Positions 43,852 through 55,876 of a DNA stretch of 64,000 nucleotides are shown one piece after another. Source of the DNA: Silene latifolia. Lineage: Eukaryota; Streptophyta; Magnoliopsida; Caryophyllales; Caryophyllaceae. Location of the stretch: contig NC_133534.1 of assembly GCF_048544455.1 (NCBI RefSeq), positions 37,944,217-38,008,216 on the forward strand. Direction: 5' to 3'. The notes beneath the pieces are model-generated. The model saw only the letters and a program-made list of their open reading frames with translations. It ran no database searches and was not told where the DNA came from. The number at the start of each line of letters is the position of its first letter. Position 1 is the stretch's first letter. Both the position numbers and the translations under genes were made by a program.

Positions 43852-45383
43852 TTAGGCGACGGCGCGACCTTTTATAACTTTCAGTGGCACATATTTAAGG
43901 TCGAATTCTGAGAGCATCAGAGTCCATCTTGCCAGACGTCCGTTGAGGACGGGTTTCTCGAAGAGGTATTTGACTGGATCCATTTTGGAGTATATCTTGA
44001 CGGAATAGCTAAGCATGTAGTGACGTAGCTTCTTCGTTGCCCACACAAGAGCGAGGCATGTCTTTTCGAGTTGCGAGTAATTGCACTCATATTCCAAGAA
44101 CTTCTTACTTAGATAGTAAATAGCTCTTTCTTCGCTTCCTACAGTTTGAGCCAACATGGCACCCATGGCGGTTTCCGTTACTGTGAGATATAAACCAAGA
44201 GGTTGATCTCGTTGCGGTGGCATGAGCACTGGTGGTTTAGCCAATATCTCCTTAATTCGGTCAAACGCCTTTTGACAATCATCATCCCACATGGTGTGGT
44301 CTGTTTTCTTGAGTTTCTTGAAGATAGGCTCACAAATCATCGTAAGTTTCGATATGAATCGACTTATGTATTGTACTTTTCCCAGGAATCCTCGACTTCT
44401 TTTTTTTTCTGTTTGAGGTTCTGGCATTTCAATCAGAGCTTTGATTTTTGAAGGATCTATTTCTATACCGCGTTGGCTAAGGACATATCCCAGGAGTTTC
44501 CCAAATGTTACCCCAAATGTGCATTTCTGGGGGTTGAGTCTCATGTTGTACTTTCGTAGCCTTGCGAAGAACTTGCGAAGGTTTGCAATATGTCCCTCTC
44601 TTTCCTTGGATTTGACGATCATGTCATCTACATATACCTCAACTTCTTTGTGCATCATGTCATGTAGGAGTGTAGTTGCGGTGCGTTGGTATGTAGCTCC
44701 GGCGTTGATCAATCCGAACGGCATTACCGTATAGCAATATGTTCCCCATTGGGTGACGAATGCGGTCTTGTGCATATCTTCCATGGCCATCTTGATTTGG
44801 TTATAACCCGCATATCCATCCATGAAGGATAGTAATGCGTGGTCTGCAGTATTATCTACCAATATGTCAATGTGAGGTAGAGGGAAGTCATCTTTCGGAC
44901 TTGCTTTGTTCAAGTCCCTAAAATCAACACAGACACGGATTCTCCCATCCTTTTTGGGCACGGGTACTATGTTAGCTACCCAGTCAGAATACTCGGAAAC
45001 TTTGATGAACCCGGCTTTGAATTGCTTGTCCACTTCTTCCTTAATCTTTAGAGCCCATTTTGTTCTCATTCGTCGAAGCTTCTGTTTCACGGGTTTGAAA
45101 CCTGGCTTGATCGGAATCCTATGTTCGGCAATATCCCTGTCGATCCCGGGCATGTCTTTGTAGGACCAAGCGAAAATGTCTTTGAATTCATTTAGGAGGT
45201 CTATGAAATCGGCCCTTTCGGTTGAGCTCAAGGTAGTCCCTATCCTAAGTTCTTTGGGTTCTAGTTCGGTTCCTACACTGATGGGTTCGGTGTCCTCTAT
45301 TACAGGTCCCCCTTCCCCTTCCTGTAGTATTTCTTTGGCTATGTAGGGAGGTATTTCGGTCAAGTCTGGGTCTTGGTCATCCT
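43852..45383 (-). pseudogene. Gypsy C reverse transcriptase and RNase H
   Basis: 503 codons. RVT_1 carries RIRVCVDFRDLNKASPKD (141-158), FMDGYAGYNQI (180-190), VMPFGLINAGATYQ (213-226) and the catalytic YVDDMIV (YVDD 244-247). The linked RNase H has YLTVTETAMGAMLAQ and RAIYYLSKKFLEYECNYSQLEK. The frame starts at the Copia D junction (45383) and continues the linker that ends at 54425. It stops at a TAA (43852) in what should be open sequence before the second RNase H. Confidence 0.88.
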
Positions 45384-46643
45384 TGAAGGAAATGTAGATT
45401 CATATACATACTAACATATTCAAATATGTCATAATAAATTTGTCATAAAATTAAAACGGATTTTATGCATGCAAACAATAATATAAGAGAAGAGAAATAA
45501 TGTCCTTACATTGTAGATTTCGGATTTAAGGGCACAAAAGAGATCACCTTTCTCTTTTGATCTTGAGCTTTCCCTTATGGATGAACAAGATCTAAGTATA
45601 AGATCTCTCCCCAAGCTTTATACCCAAGGCTTAACACTTAATCTAATTAATATTATAAGTACTAGTATAATATTAATCTTATTAGAAAATAGACCCAAAA
45701 ATATTATGTACTCTTAATATTTTCGGTTTTATGGGAGGAAGAAGAAGAGAGGATTTTGTCTCTCTAAAACTCTAAATTTTTGGATGATCAAGTGAATGAA
45801 TGTTATACAAAACATTTTGTATATTATTAGGTAAAAAAAATATGAGAAAACCATCATGGTTTCCTCTTCTCAAAAACCGGGTGGTAGGGGGGCTTTTGGG
45901 GTGAGCCAATGCATGAAGTTGTTGCTCTTAACAATGTTCATAGGCTTGCATGGCTAGACTAGTAGATAATCATTATGTTTACTTAATAAATTAATCAACA
46001 CAATGTTAATCTAATACCCCATTATTTCGGTACATATCATAATATGGTGTCCATATTATTTTTGTCAATTTCTCAATATGTAACATGTCACATGTAACAT
46101 AATTTGTAATGTATTTTTAACATATTAAAAATCAACGTATTAATAAAAATACGTCACATACAAAAAACGATTTAGTAATTCCATAATTACTTGTGCCGAA
46201 ATATTTTTACCAATTTATAAATCGCATTTACAAAAATTCATTCAATTCCAATTGTTTCCTTAAACAATAATTTCATCCGAGTAATGAAACAATTCGATTA
46301 CTCAGACCGTATCTCATTTAATCACATTTCAATATGATACGTAAATTTTACTTCCAAAATCGTCCGTCAATTTTCAAGTAATTTAATCAACTCGTAACGT
46401 TATACGATTAATTAAATAATCAATTAAGTGTATTGCCCTTTAGGTATGACCTAGGGGGTCAACTGATCACCACCGTCACACGACAGTAATGTCAAACTCT
46501 AGTCAGCCAATCATTACCGATATATGTTGACCAGCTTGATTGTGATAACAAAATTACTTCCCAATTATATTCTTCAAAATGAGATTTAATAATGATATTT
46601 AAATCATGTGATCGCACTATTGTTGAGGACACAGTTCCCAACA
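45384..46643 (-). repeat. 3' LTR of Copia D
   Basis: TGAAGGAAATG... to ...GTTCCCAACA. A minus-strand TATA (GTATAAAG) lies at about 45616-45623. The 61-codon frame at 45429-45614 is repeated in the other LTR and is not considered a gene. Confidence 0.94.
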
Positions 46644-46657
46644 ATCTCCCACTTGTC
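46644..46657 (-). other. Polypurine tract of Copia D
   Basis: The minus strand reads GACAAGTGGGAGAT before the LTR start TGTTGGGAA. Confidence 0.85.
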
Positions 46658-47408
46658 CTCGACAAGTGTGCGTCACCAATTCTCTTGTCCTATTACTATC
46701 TCCCACTCAATGCAAGGTGTCTTTCAGGTCGTACTTGCAAGTGATCATATCGAGAGTGGTTTCCTCGATCTGGAGAATAACTGATTGACCGGATTTATCC
46801 ACTCTGGATACCTTCCGAGCGTGGCCACGCATTTCCAGTTCATTACTCCTCGAGTGGCCCTGAGATATTGTTATAACCCTGACTAGGGGTGGACAATTCC
46901 TATTGCACTCATTCCCTTCGACTAGCCACAGCCATCATAACCCAAAATATGCCCATTTGACCCCATTTACGAAGGTCGTAGTAACACAAATCAAAGTTAA
47001 TCTGAAACTGTGCCATCTTAGGAGAATAGTCTTTAGTCAAAAGAATCGACTCATTTGAATACTATAGTAGCTCTCGCCACGACCAGGCTATATAAATTTG
47101 CCAGAACTCTATAAGCGGTCATAAGGCCCGACAAAATGTTCCTAACAGTTTGCCTATGTGATCGACTAGTCATCTCACATGACTCTATGGCACTTGAACT
47201 TGCCATCAATCGCCTCACACTCTAGTCACTTCGAGACGTCACCTCATACAAGTGACTATGGGCAAGTACTATGTTAATCCGTGTTCACTTTGACGGGGTT
47301 CAATTGTCTCTACAACCCGTATGGATGTAACAAAGTATAAATTAAAGATAAAAGACAAATGTGATTATGAACATGAACAAAAACAACACTTTTATTTCAT
47401 TTCAAAAT
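46658..47408. other. 3' untranslated region of Copia D
   Basis: Between the RNase H stop and the polypurine tract. No gene is recognisable. Confidence 0.6.
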
Positions 47409-47714
47409 CTAACAGAAATTTGGTACACGTTTAAGTCCCATGGACGTAACATGCCCATCATGCTTAGCCTGCGATAAAGGCTTGGTGAGCGGATCGGCTA
47501 TGTTGTCATCCGTCCCAACCTTACAAATCGCAATTTCCTTTCTTTCAATGAAATCTCTTATTACATGATATTTTCTAAGTACATGTCTAGATCTATTACT
47601 AGACTTCGGCTCCTTAGCTTGGAAGATCGTCCCACTATTATCACAATAGAGAGTGATGTGATCATTGGCGGTAGGTACTACTTTTAGTCCTTCCGTGAAT
47701 TGCTTGATCCACAT
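47409..47714 (-). pseudogene. Copia D RNase H, C-terminal half
   Basis: The frame MWIKQFTEGLKVVPTANDHI, then TLYCDNSGTIFQAKEP and DNIADPLTKPLS, is the end of Copia RNase H. It is shifted relative to the upstream frame by small indels near 47715-47800, so the polyprotein is cut. Confidence 0.85.
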
Positions 47715-49770
47715 AGCTTCCTTGGCAGCTTCCCGATGTTGCTATGTACTCGACCTCCGTTGTCGAATCCGCATGATTCTGACTTCCTTGAAGCTTCTCC
47801 AGCTCTACGGCACCACCATTGAGCATGAAAACAAAACCAGCTTGTGATTTCATGTCATCTCTATCTGTTTGAAAACTTGAGTCCATGTATCCAGTAACAC
47901 GCAACTCAGTGTCTCCTCCAAACACAAGGATAGAATCCTTAGTTCTTCTCAAGTACTTAAGGATGTTCTTGACAGCAATCCAGTGACTCTCACCTGGATT
48001 TCCTTGATATCTACTCGTCATGCTCAAGGCATACGAGACATCAGGACGTGTGCATATCATGGCATACATGATTGATCCAACAGCGGAAGCGTAAGGGATC
48101 AACTTCATGCGTTCAACATCATGGGGTTCGGAGGGACATTGAGTCTTGCTCAATATCGTTCCAGTTATCATAGGTACCAAACCCCTTTTGGATTTGTCCA
48201 TGCTGAATCGTCGAAGAATCTTATCAACATAAGACTCTTGACTTAGTGCCAATATCCTCTTGGATCTATCTCTATAGATCCGGATACCTAGTATGCGTTG
48301 TGCCTCTCCTAAATCCTTCATTTGGAAGTGGTTACCTAACCACTTCTTAATGGAAGACAACATTGGAATATCATTTCCAATGAGTAGTATGTCATCGACA
48401 TACAAGATTAGGAACACAACATTGCTCCCACTAAATTTCATGTATAAACATGGTTCCTCAACATTTCGAGTGAAACCATTTTCTTTTATTACATCATTGA
48501 ATCGATGATTCCAACTTCTTGATGCTTGCTTAAGACCATAAATGGATCTCTTAAGCTTGCACACTTTGTTAGGATTTTTAGAATCAACAAAACCTTCGGG
48601 TTGTATCATGTACACCTCCTCTTCTAAATGCCCATTTAGAAAAGCGGTTTTGACATCCATTTGCCAAATTTCATAATCATGAAATGCGGCGATCGCTAAC
48701 AAAATCCGTATGGATCTTAGCATGGCTACGGGGGCGAAGGTCTCATCATAATGGAGACCTTGGACTTGGGTAAATCCTTTTGCCACTAGCCTAGCTTTGT
48801 AGACATCGTCATGTCCTTCTATGCCATTTTTGACCTTGAATATCCATTTGCATTGGAGGGGTCTTGCCCCTTTAGGCAAATCTACCAAGTCCCAAACTTG
48901 GTTTTCAAGCATAGAATCCATTTCGGACTTCATGGCTTCAAGCCATAAGGTGGAATTTGGACTAGAGATTGCGGCCTTGTAGGTGGCGGGCTCGTCACTT
49001 TCCATAAGCAACACATCGAGCGTTCCATCTTCTTCGATAAGTCCCACATATCGATCATGATGGCGAATAACTCGGCCCGTTCTTCTAAGAGGAGTAGGAA
49101 CAACCGTGTTAGATGACGAAGGAACTTCTTCTTGCGCCTCTATTTCGGTTTGTGGCTCTTGAACTTCATCAAGTTCAAAATTTCTCCCACTCTGTCTCCT
49201 AGAAATAAAATCACTTTCTAGGAAGACAGCATCGCGAGACACAAATACTTTGTTCTCTTGAGGCTTATAGAAGTAATAGACTCGTGAGGCCATGGGATAT
49301 CCTACAAAAATGCATTTTTCGGATCTTGGGGCAAGCTTGTTGTCGTTCTTAGTTTTGACGTAAGCATCACATCCCCAAATCTTCATGTGGGATAGATTTG
49401 GAACCTTTTCTTTCCATATCTCATATGGAGTCTTTTCAGTTGCTTTGGTTGGACTCACGTTCAAAGATTTTATTGCAGTTTGAATTGCAAATCCCCAAAA
49501 TGAGTTCGGTAACTCAGTTTGACTCATCATGGATCGAACCATATCAAGTAAGGTTCGATTCCTCCTTTCGGCAACACCATTGAGTTGTGGTGTTCCGGGT
49601 GGAGTAAGTTGTGATATAATGCCACAACCTTTCAAGTGTGAATCAAATTCAAGGCTAAGGTATTCTCCACCACGATCGGATCGCAGTGCCTTAATCCTTT
49701 TGTTCAATTGGTTCTCTACTTCGTTTTGAAATTCTTTGAATTTCTCAAATGCTTCACTCTTATGTTTCAT
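47662..49770 (-). pseudogene. Copia D integrase C-terminus, reverse transcriptase and RNase H N-half
   Basis: 702 codons. The first 100 residues finish integrase (Asp in LRSDRGGEYLS, Glu in NGVAERRNRT). RVT_2 follows: WIFKVKNG, YKARLVAKGFTQ, WQMDVKTAFLNGHLEEEVYM, and the catalytic LYVDDILLIGND. RNase H begins with YMDSSFQTDRDDMKSQAGFV. It copies genomic RNA into cDNA. The frame is offset by one base from the upstream piece at about 49790 and breaks again near 47800. Confidence 0.9.
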
Positions 49771-49793
49771 TAAATAGATATATCCATATCTAC

Positions 49794-50963
49794 TTAGTCA
49801 TCGGTGAAGGTTATAAAGTAGTCATAATTACCACGAGCGGTGATACTCATTGGTCCACATACATCGGTGTGTATGAGTCCCAATAGTTCACTAGCTCGTG
49901 TCCCTTTACCACTAAAAGGATTACGAGTCATCTTGCCAAGTAGGCAATATTCGCATGTACCATATGATTGATAATCAAATGGTGTAATCACATTAGTCGA
50001 AATTAATCTTTTGATGCGATTCTCGTTTATGTGACCTAATCGACAATGCCAAATGAACGCTTCACTTGGGTCACTTGTTTTGAGTTTCTTTGATTGTATG
50101 TTATAAATATCATTAATTGGATTTGAGGTCTCTAAAATGTAAATGCCATTGATAGAAGTAGCTTGGCCAATAACCAAATCATTCCTAGAAATAGAGCAAC
50201 GATTGTTCTTAATGACAAAACAAAAACCGTCCACGTCTAGCATGACGATTGAAATAATGTTTTTAGAGAGTGTAGGTACATAAAAACAATTATGCAAATA
50301 CAACTCAAATCCGTTCGGCAAAGCTAAAACATAAGTTCCCTTGGATTCGGCCGCTACCCGAGCTCCATTTCCAAGGCGTAGATCCACATCTCCCTTGCTA
50401 AGCCTCTCCACATCTCTTAAACCATGTAAATGATTACAAAGGTGAGAACCACAACCGGTATCTAGTACCCATGTCGTAGTGGAAGTATAATTTATATCAA
50501 TAACATAAATTTCTTTAGGAATTGTACCTTTTGGAGCAATGAGTCCTTCCCTTATATTTCGCAAATACATGGGACAATTCCTAAGCCAATGTCCCATGCC
50601 ATAGCAATAATGGCACTCATCATTAACTTGCTTGAAGTTTTTGACTTTCTTTCCTTTCTTCTTGAACCTCTTACCCTTTGATGCAAGAACTTGATTGCTA
50701 GAGCTCCCACTAGCTTTGGCATCTTTATCTTCCAGAGACAAAGACCCTATAGATCGTATGAGGTAGTCTTCCTGAGACGAACTCACACGAGGTCTAGTAG
50801 TAGTGGGTGGTTTAGAAGTGGTGATGAAATTAAGGTTTCCATCCGAACCTATCCCGAAATGAAGTTCTCTAGTTGTATCGAAATTATTGTTGGAGCATAT
50901 GTCGTCAAGAACATGGTGATATGACTCAATAGTTATTGGTGCGGTAGCATTTGTTGGATTCAT
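49794..50963 (-). pseudogene. Copia D gag remnant, protease and integrase N-terminus
   Basis: 389 codons. The N-terminus lacks the usual UBN2-type gag domain. Its first recognisable part is the zinc knuckle CHYCYGMGHWLRNC (C117, C120, H125, C130). Protease follows with the WVLDTG active site (D168-G170). Then come the GAG-pre-integrase finger (WHCRLGHINENRIKRL, CEYCLLGKMTRNPF) and the first integrase Asp (LIHTDVCGPM). The frame ends at FTDD*, where one missing base separates it from YSRYGYIYLMK. Lack of a capsid domain suggests dependence on another element's particles, unless the capsid lies in degraded leader sequence. Confidence 0.87.
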
Positions 50964-53151
50964 TGTAAAAACTACAAATATGGAGGAAAGGAAATATTAA
51001 CATTTGTCTTTTTAAATCATACTTGCAAATAAACAAGATATGAACATTTATATAGTGACCTCTACCCAACTATAATAAATGATTCCAAGACCCAAATTCA
51101 TATTAACTTAGGGCACGGTGTGCCGAATTACCCTTTATTAACATAACTCGGTGGATTAACTTTTAATCGATTCTACTTTTAGAATTCTTGGTCGATGATG
51201 TTTACATTAATATTCATCTCTAGCCCGAAACACATCCGGAAATCGTCGTGAATACTTTCGTTGAGTACAACCCAAATTTCGAATAAATGTCTCCATAATC
51301 CAAACCCATATCAATTTAGGGCACGGTGTGCCGAAATACCCCTCATTAACATGAACTCGGTGGATAAACATTCATCACCCACTTCCCCTACGTAACAAGG
51401 TTTGTACCCCGGTGTGGCCGAGTGCACTCCCTCGCGAAATAGGTTTTCATGGTTTCTACTATTTGGTAAGGCTATGTCTCAATTGTTTTATTTAACGAGA
51501 GGTCATGTCAAATTATTATCTATCACGTTTTAAGTGAACTAAAGCGGTGAACTACGATAATTATATTTGACACGGTCGATAAACTCGATAAAATAAGGAT
51601 GCATGTTTTAGTTATGGCGATTTCGCGATGCATGTGACATAAAATAAAATGCAAGCATAAAGATAAATAAATCCTAGTATGGCCTTCCTAAAATAGAAAA
51701 CTATTTAACTATTACAAATTCGGAAACCAACTTCATTGGTCCCCTGAACTTCGGTTGTGGCACGCATCTCGAGGTAACACCGTCTTTATGTATCGCCATT
51801 CTTGAAGAAATCCGTCTTTTGGAACTCCGGAATGAATAAAATTACATAATTTCCTATTATACATTTGTAACTAAAATAAAATAAATCTATTAAATTACAA
51901 AACGGTGATACGAGATCACAATAAAAATTACAACCGAATCGATATTCCCATACATTTCGGGAAATACCAATTAAAATCTAAGGCCATACTAAGTAAAAAT
52001 TACATAATTCAAAATTACATAAATAGAAATTATGACAATCATAAAGAAAATGCAGCATTATAATATGTATGAACATGCTCAGTTTTTATGCTAAATCGCC
52101 TTTAAATAGCCAATATCATATATTACTCGGTTTTTACGGATTTGCGTGATTTCAACATTTAAAATCACAAAAATACACAAACTCATATTTATGCATAAGT
52201 TAATTACCCTAACCTCTTAGGACTCAAAATATAGTCTTCACTAATAATTTGACCATAATTAACTTTTATTTACAAAATTGTTCATAAATGGACCAAAAAT
52301 TACAAAAATAAGCCATTAAACTTCAAATAAATCACAAAAATTCAAAATAAATTCAAAATTCAAAATTTAAATTCATGAACATTCTGGAAAAATCCATGAC
52401 ACTCATAATGTTCAAAATCTTTAGGTTAAAATTTCGAAATTTTTCCGGAAAAACAATGTTGCGGTTTATCGATTTATAATAAAATAATCATAAAAACATG
52501 GAAAAATTATTTTCATTAACTTTTCAATTTTAGATCTGAAAAAGATAATAAAATGCAACATTAGACGTTTTTCCTAAGTCATAGATTATGTTTTATTAAT
52601 TTTCCACTAATAATGTCACTATTTATGCTATTTTTCTTCAAAAATCCATAAATCATGCAAAAAGACTTCTTTATAGCCAATTATTTTACACACATCTTGT
52701 AAAATTGCATGTGACAACATATTAATTTTCTATGACCAGATTCGAAATTTAACTCACATTAACCTATTTTTCACTTAAATCCGAATTTAATAATGAAAAA
52801 TCCATTTTTCGAGCATAACAAGTCCAAAAATTATGAAAATTTACAGGTTATCTCAAAATAATATATGTAACAACATATCCAAAAACCAAGTGAAAATTCG
52901 AAGTATAGCTAATTTTAGACCAAAAATGACATTTTTACTCATAAAATCACATTTAAATGCCATTATTGTAAATTATGAACAATAAAAATCCGAAAAATTA
53001 ACCAAAATATCCTAAAACATTTTAGGACCAGAAATATTAATATGCATGTAATAATTTCGTGATATATCATAATAACACAAATTTTACAAGTTTTATTTGT
53101 TATTCATATAACTCAGAAAAACTTTTAACCAATTTGCATGCAAACAACCGT
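50964..53151 (-). other. Long 5' leader of Copia D
   Basis: About 2.2 kb of AT-rich DNA without readable gag. Two copies of a roughly 75-bp unit centred on GGGCACGGTGTGCCGAA (near 51111-51175 and 51311-51375) include a small hairpin (GGCAC/GTGCC) and a CTCGGTGGAT phrase. Confidence 0.65.
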
Positions 53152-53164
53152 GGCTCTTGATACT
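53152..53164 (-). other. Primer binding site of Copia D
   Basis: The minus strand reads AGTATCAAGAGCC, three bases inside the LTR. It resembles the initiator tRNA-Met site with an altered start and one inserted base. Confidence 0.6.
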
Positions 53165-53167
53165 GAT

Positions 53168-54424
53168 TGAAGGAAATGTAGATTCATATACATACTAACA
53201 TATTCAAATATGTCATAATAAATTTGTCATAAAATTAAAACGGATTTTATGCATGCAAACAATAATATAAGAGAAGAGAAATAATGTCCTTACATTGTAG
53301 ATTTCGGATTTAAGGGCACAAAAGAGATCACCTTTCTCTTTTGATCTTGAGCTTTCCCTTATGGATGAACAAGATCTAAGTATAAGATCTCTCCCCAAGC
53401 TTTATACCCAAGGCTTAACACTTAATCTAATTAATATTATAAGTACTAGTATAATATTAATCTTAGTAGAAAATAGTCCCAAAAATATTATGTACTCTTA
53501 ATATTTTCGGTTTTATGGGAGGAAGAAGAAGAGAGGATTTTGTCTCTCTAAAACTCTAAATTTTTTGGATGATCAAGTGAATGAATGTTATACAAAACAT
53601 TTTGTATATTATTAGGTAAAAAAAATATGAGAAAACCATCATGGTTTCCTCTTCTCAAAAACCGGGTGGTAGGGGGGCTTTTGGGGTGAGTCAATGCATG
53701 AAGTTGTTGCTCTTAACAATGTTCATAGGCTTGCATGGCTAGACTAGTAGATAATCATTATGTTTACTTAATAAATTAATCAACACAATGTTAATCTAAT
53801 ACCCCATTATTTCGGTACATATCATAATATGGTGTCCATATTATTTTTGTCAATTTCTCAATATGTAACATGTCACATGTAACATAATTTGTAATGTATT
53901 TTTAACATATTAAAAATCAACGTATTAATAAAAATACGTCACATACAAAAATCGATTTAGTAATTCCATAATTACTTGTGCCGAAATATTTTTACCAATT
54001 TATAAATCGCATTTACAAAAATTCATTCAATTCCAATTGTTTCCTTAAACAATAATTTCATCCGAGTAATGAAACAATTCGATTACTCAGACCGTATCTC
54101 ATTTAATCACATTTCAATATGATACGTAAATTTTACTTCCAAAATCGTCCGTCAATTTTCAAGTAATTTAATCAACTCGTAACGTTATACGATTAATTAA
54201 ATAATCAATTAAGTGTATTGCCCTTTAGGTATGACCTAGGGGGTCAACTGATCACCACCGTCACACGACAGTAATGTCAAACTCTAGTCAGCCAATCATT
54301 ACCGATATATGTTGACCAGTTGACAGTAACAAAATTACTTCCCAATTGTATTCTTCAAAATGAGATTTAATAATGATATTTAAATCATGTGATCGCACTA
54401 TTGTTGAGGACACATTTCCCAACA
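53168..54424 (-). repeat. 5' LTR of Copia D
   Basis: Nearly identical to 45384-46643. The largest difference is around 54318-54330, where CTTGATTGTGA is replaced by TTGACAG. Confidence 0.94.
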
Positions 54425-54922
54425 ATCCTCAGTATCATCGTAAACAGAATTGCACTCAAGATAACACAAAGAGTAAGCAGAACCTGATTTATTCATATTA
54501 AGATTTGAGTAAAGTTGAAACAAAGAAGCCAACTGATCCATGGTCAGTGGCGGCAAAGGGACAGTAATTGGGGCATTTCCCGAACTACTGTGACTACTCG
54601 AGGCTAAGCTTGGAGAAATGAAGGGAGTGGGGATGACAACAGGAGTAGATTCTCTAATGACTTCTCTAGACTCCGACTCTGACTCCGACTCCGACTCGAA
54701 CTCGTCGTCTTCTGGTTCTCCTTTGAACATCTCTCCTTCTCCAGTGGTGAGCTTGAAGAGTCTTCCTTGGTTGTTGGTCCATTTGATAGATTTTCTCCAT
54801 CCTTTCTTCTGCTTTGTGTCGATTTCTGTGATCAACGCGGTGGGGTTGAAGCGATCGTCCTGAAGTATCATAGTAATGATCTCATCCTGCGCGGCCCTAA
54901 TGAATCGATCTTCTCCAAACAA
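54425..54922 (-). pseudogene. Gypsy C linker between protease and reverse transcriptase
   Basis: The minus strand encodes FGEDRFIRAAQDEIITMILQ, then an acidic Ser-Glu repeat (about 54660-54705, a GACTCC microsatellite) and a Ser/Pro-rich stretch. It reaches VYDDTED at the Copia D junction. Across the insertion it continues DQDPDLTEIPPYIAK at 45383, which proves the original continuity. The last residues of the formal open frame (CWEMCPQQ) are LTR sequence. Confidence 0.82.
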
Positions 54923-54982
54923 TAGGCTAACAGCTTGTTCGTCTAAGCAAGGTGCTTGACGGGTTTTGACGGTAGGAACCGT

Positions 54983-55876
54983 TTATGGAGGAATGATGTA
55001 GCAATCGTGAAAGATCTCGATTCCGGCTAGCTTCCTCTCAAGATAATGCCAAGGTTCGGGAAATCCGTGAAAGAGTTCTGAACTTCCTTCTTGAACAAAG
55101 TACCCATTTAAAGTGGGGAGATATGGCCTCATTTGGACTCCTACGTGCTTGCGGTTTTGGACTTGGGCGAGCATTTCGAGAACTTCCTCTTTTGTGGGTT
55201 TGTACCCTAAACCAAGTGGTATTCTTGTTGAGTTGCCTTCCTTGTATGGTGCGAAGGTATTCTTCCGAATTGGGTTCAAAGGCATTCCAGGGAAGTATCC
55301 CTGAGATTTGAGTATGTGGTTGACCACCAAGTTAGAGTAGGGATTATAGTATAAGGGTGTCAACTCACTTTCTATGACGCTTACACTTTGGAAGCCCCCA
55401 AGTTCGTATATGGGATCCGCAAGGACTTGATTGTTTGATTGCTTCTCGATTATTGCCTTGATGGGTGACGAAGTGATCGTCACTACTTTGCCATTTAGTG
55501 GGATCTTGATCTTTTGATGAAGGGTGGATGTCACCGCTTTGGAAGCATGAATCCAAGGCCTTCCCAAAAGTATGTTGAATGAAGCTTCGATGTCCACTAT
55601 TTGGAAGTTAACTTTTCGTTCGATTTGTCCCGTGGCTATGGTTAGGTTAGCAAGTCCTACCACTTTTCGCCGCGTACCGTCATATGCACGAACACCTTGA
55701 TTTGTAGGAGTCCAATCCGACTCTTTCATGCCTAGTTTGTATGCCGTTTTGAGGGGTATGACGTTGACCGCGGAGCCATCATCTACCAAGGTCATTGGCA
55801 CATTTTTCTTTAGACGGATGATGTGTGATGTATAGAGCAAGGTTGTGACTAGCGCCAAAAGGTGGCAAGTTTTCAT
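54983..55876 (-). pseudogene. Gypsy C aspartic protease
   Basis: The active site lies in VDDGSAVNVIPLKTAYKLG (about residues 31-50). ILGRPWIHASKAVTSTLHQ is typical of the family. It processes the polyprotein. The start is offset from gag by a one-base shift near 55800, and a TAA at 54983 separates it from the linker. Confidence 0.82.

Larger units (their letters stand above)
45384..54424 (-). mobile_element. Copia D: innermost and youngest element of the nest
   Basis: LTRs 45384-46643 (1260 bp) and 53168-54424 (1257 bp) are flanked by ATCCT (45379-45383 and 54425-54429). About ten differences are seen by eye between the LTRs, so it inserted recently. The minus strand reads primer site, a 2.2 kb leader, gag remnant, protease, integrase, reverse transcriptase, RNase H. 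Integrase before RT defines Copia. The polyprotein style (KTPYEIWKEKVPNLSHMKIW, RSIYGLKQASRSWN) fits a Tork/Angela-like lineage. Confidence 0.94.

Noticed and set aside
45429..45614. 61-codon frame, identical at 53213-53398
   Set aside because: It is in both LTRs of Copia D, so its repetition is a result of LTR duplication and not of gene conservation.
54618..54863. Plus-strand frame with an SDSDSDS repeat
   Set aside because: It is the complement of the Ser-Glu microsatellite in the Gypsy C linker.
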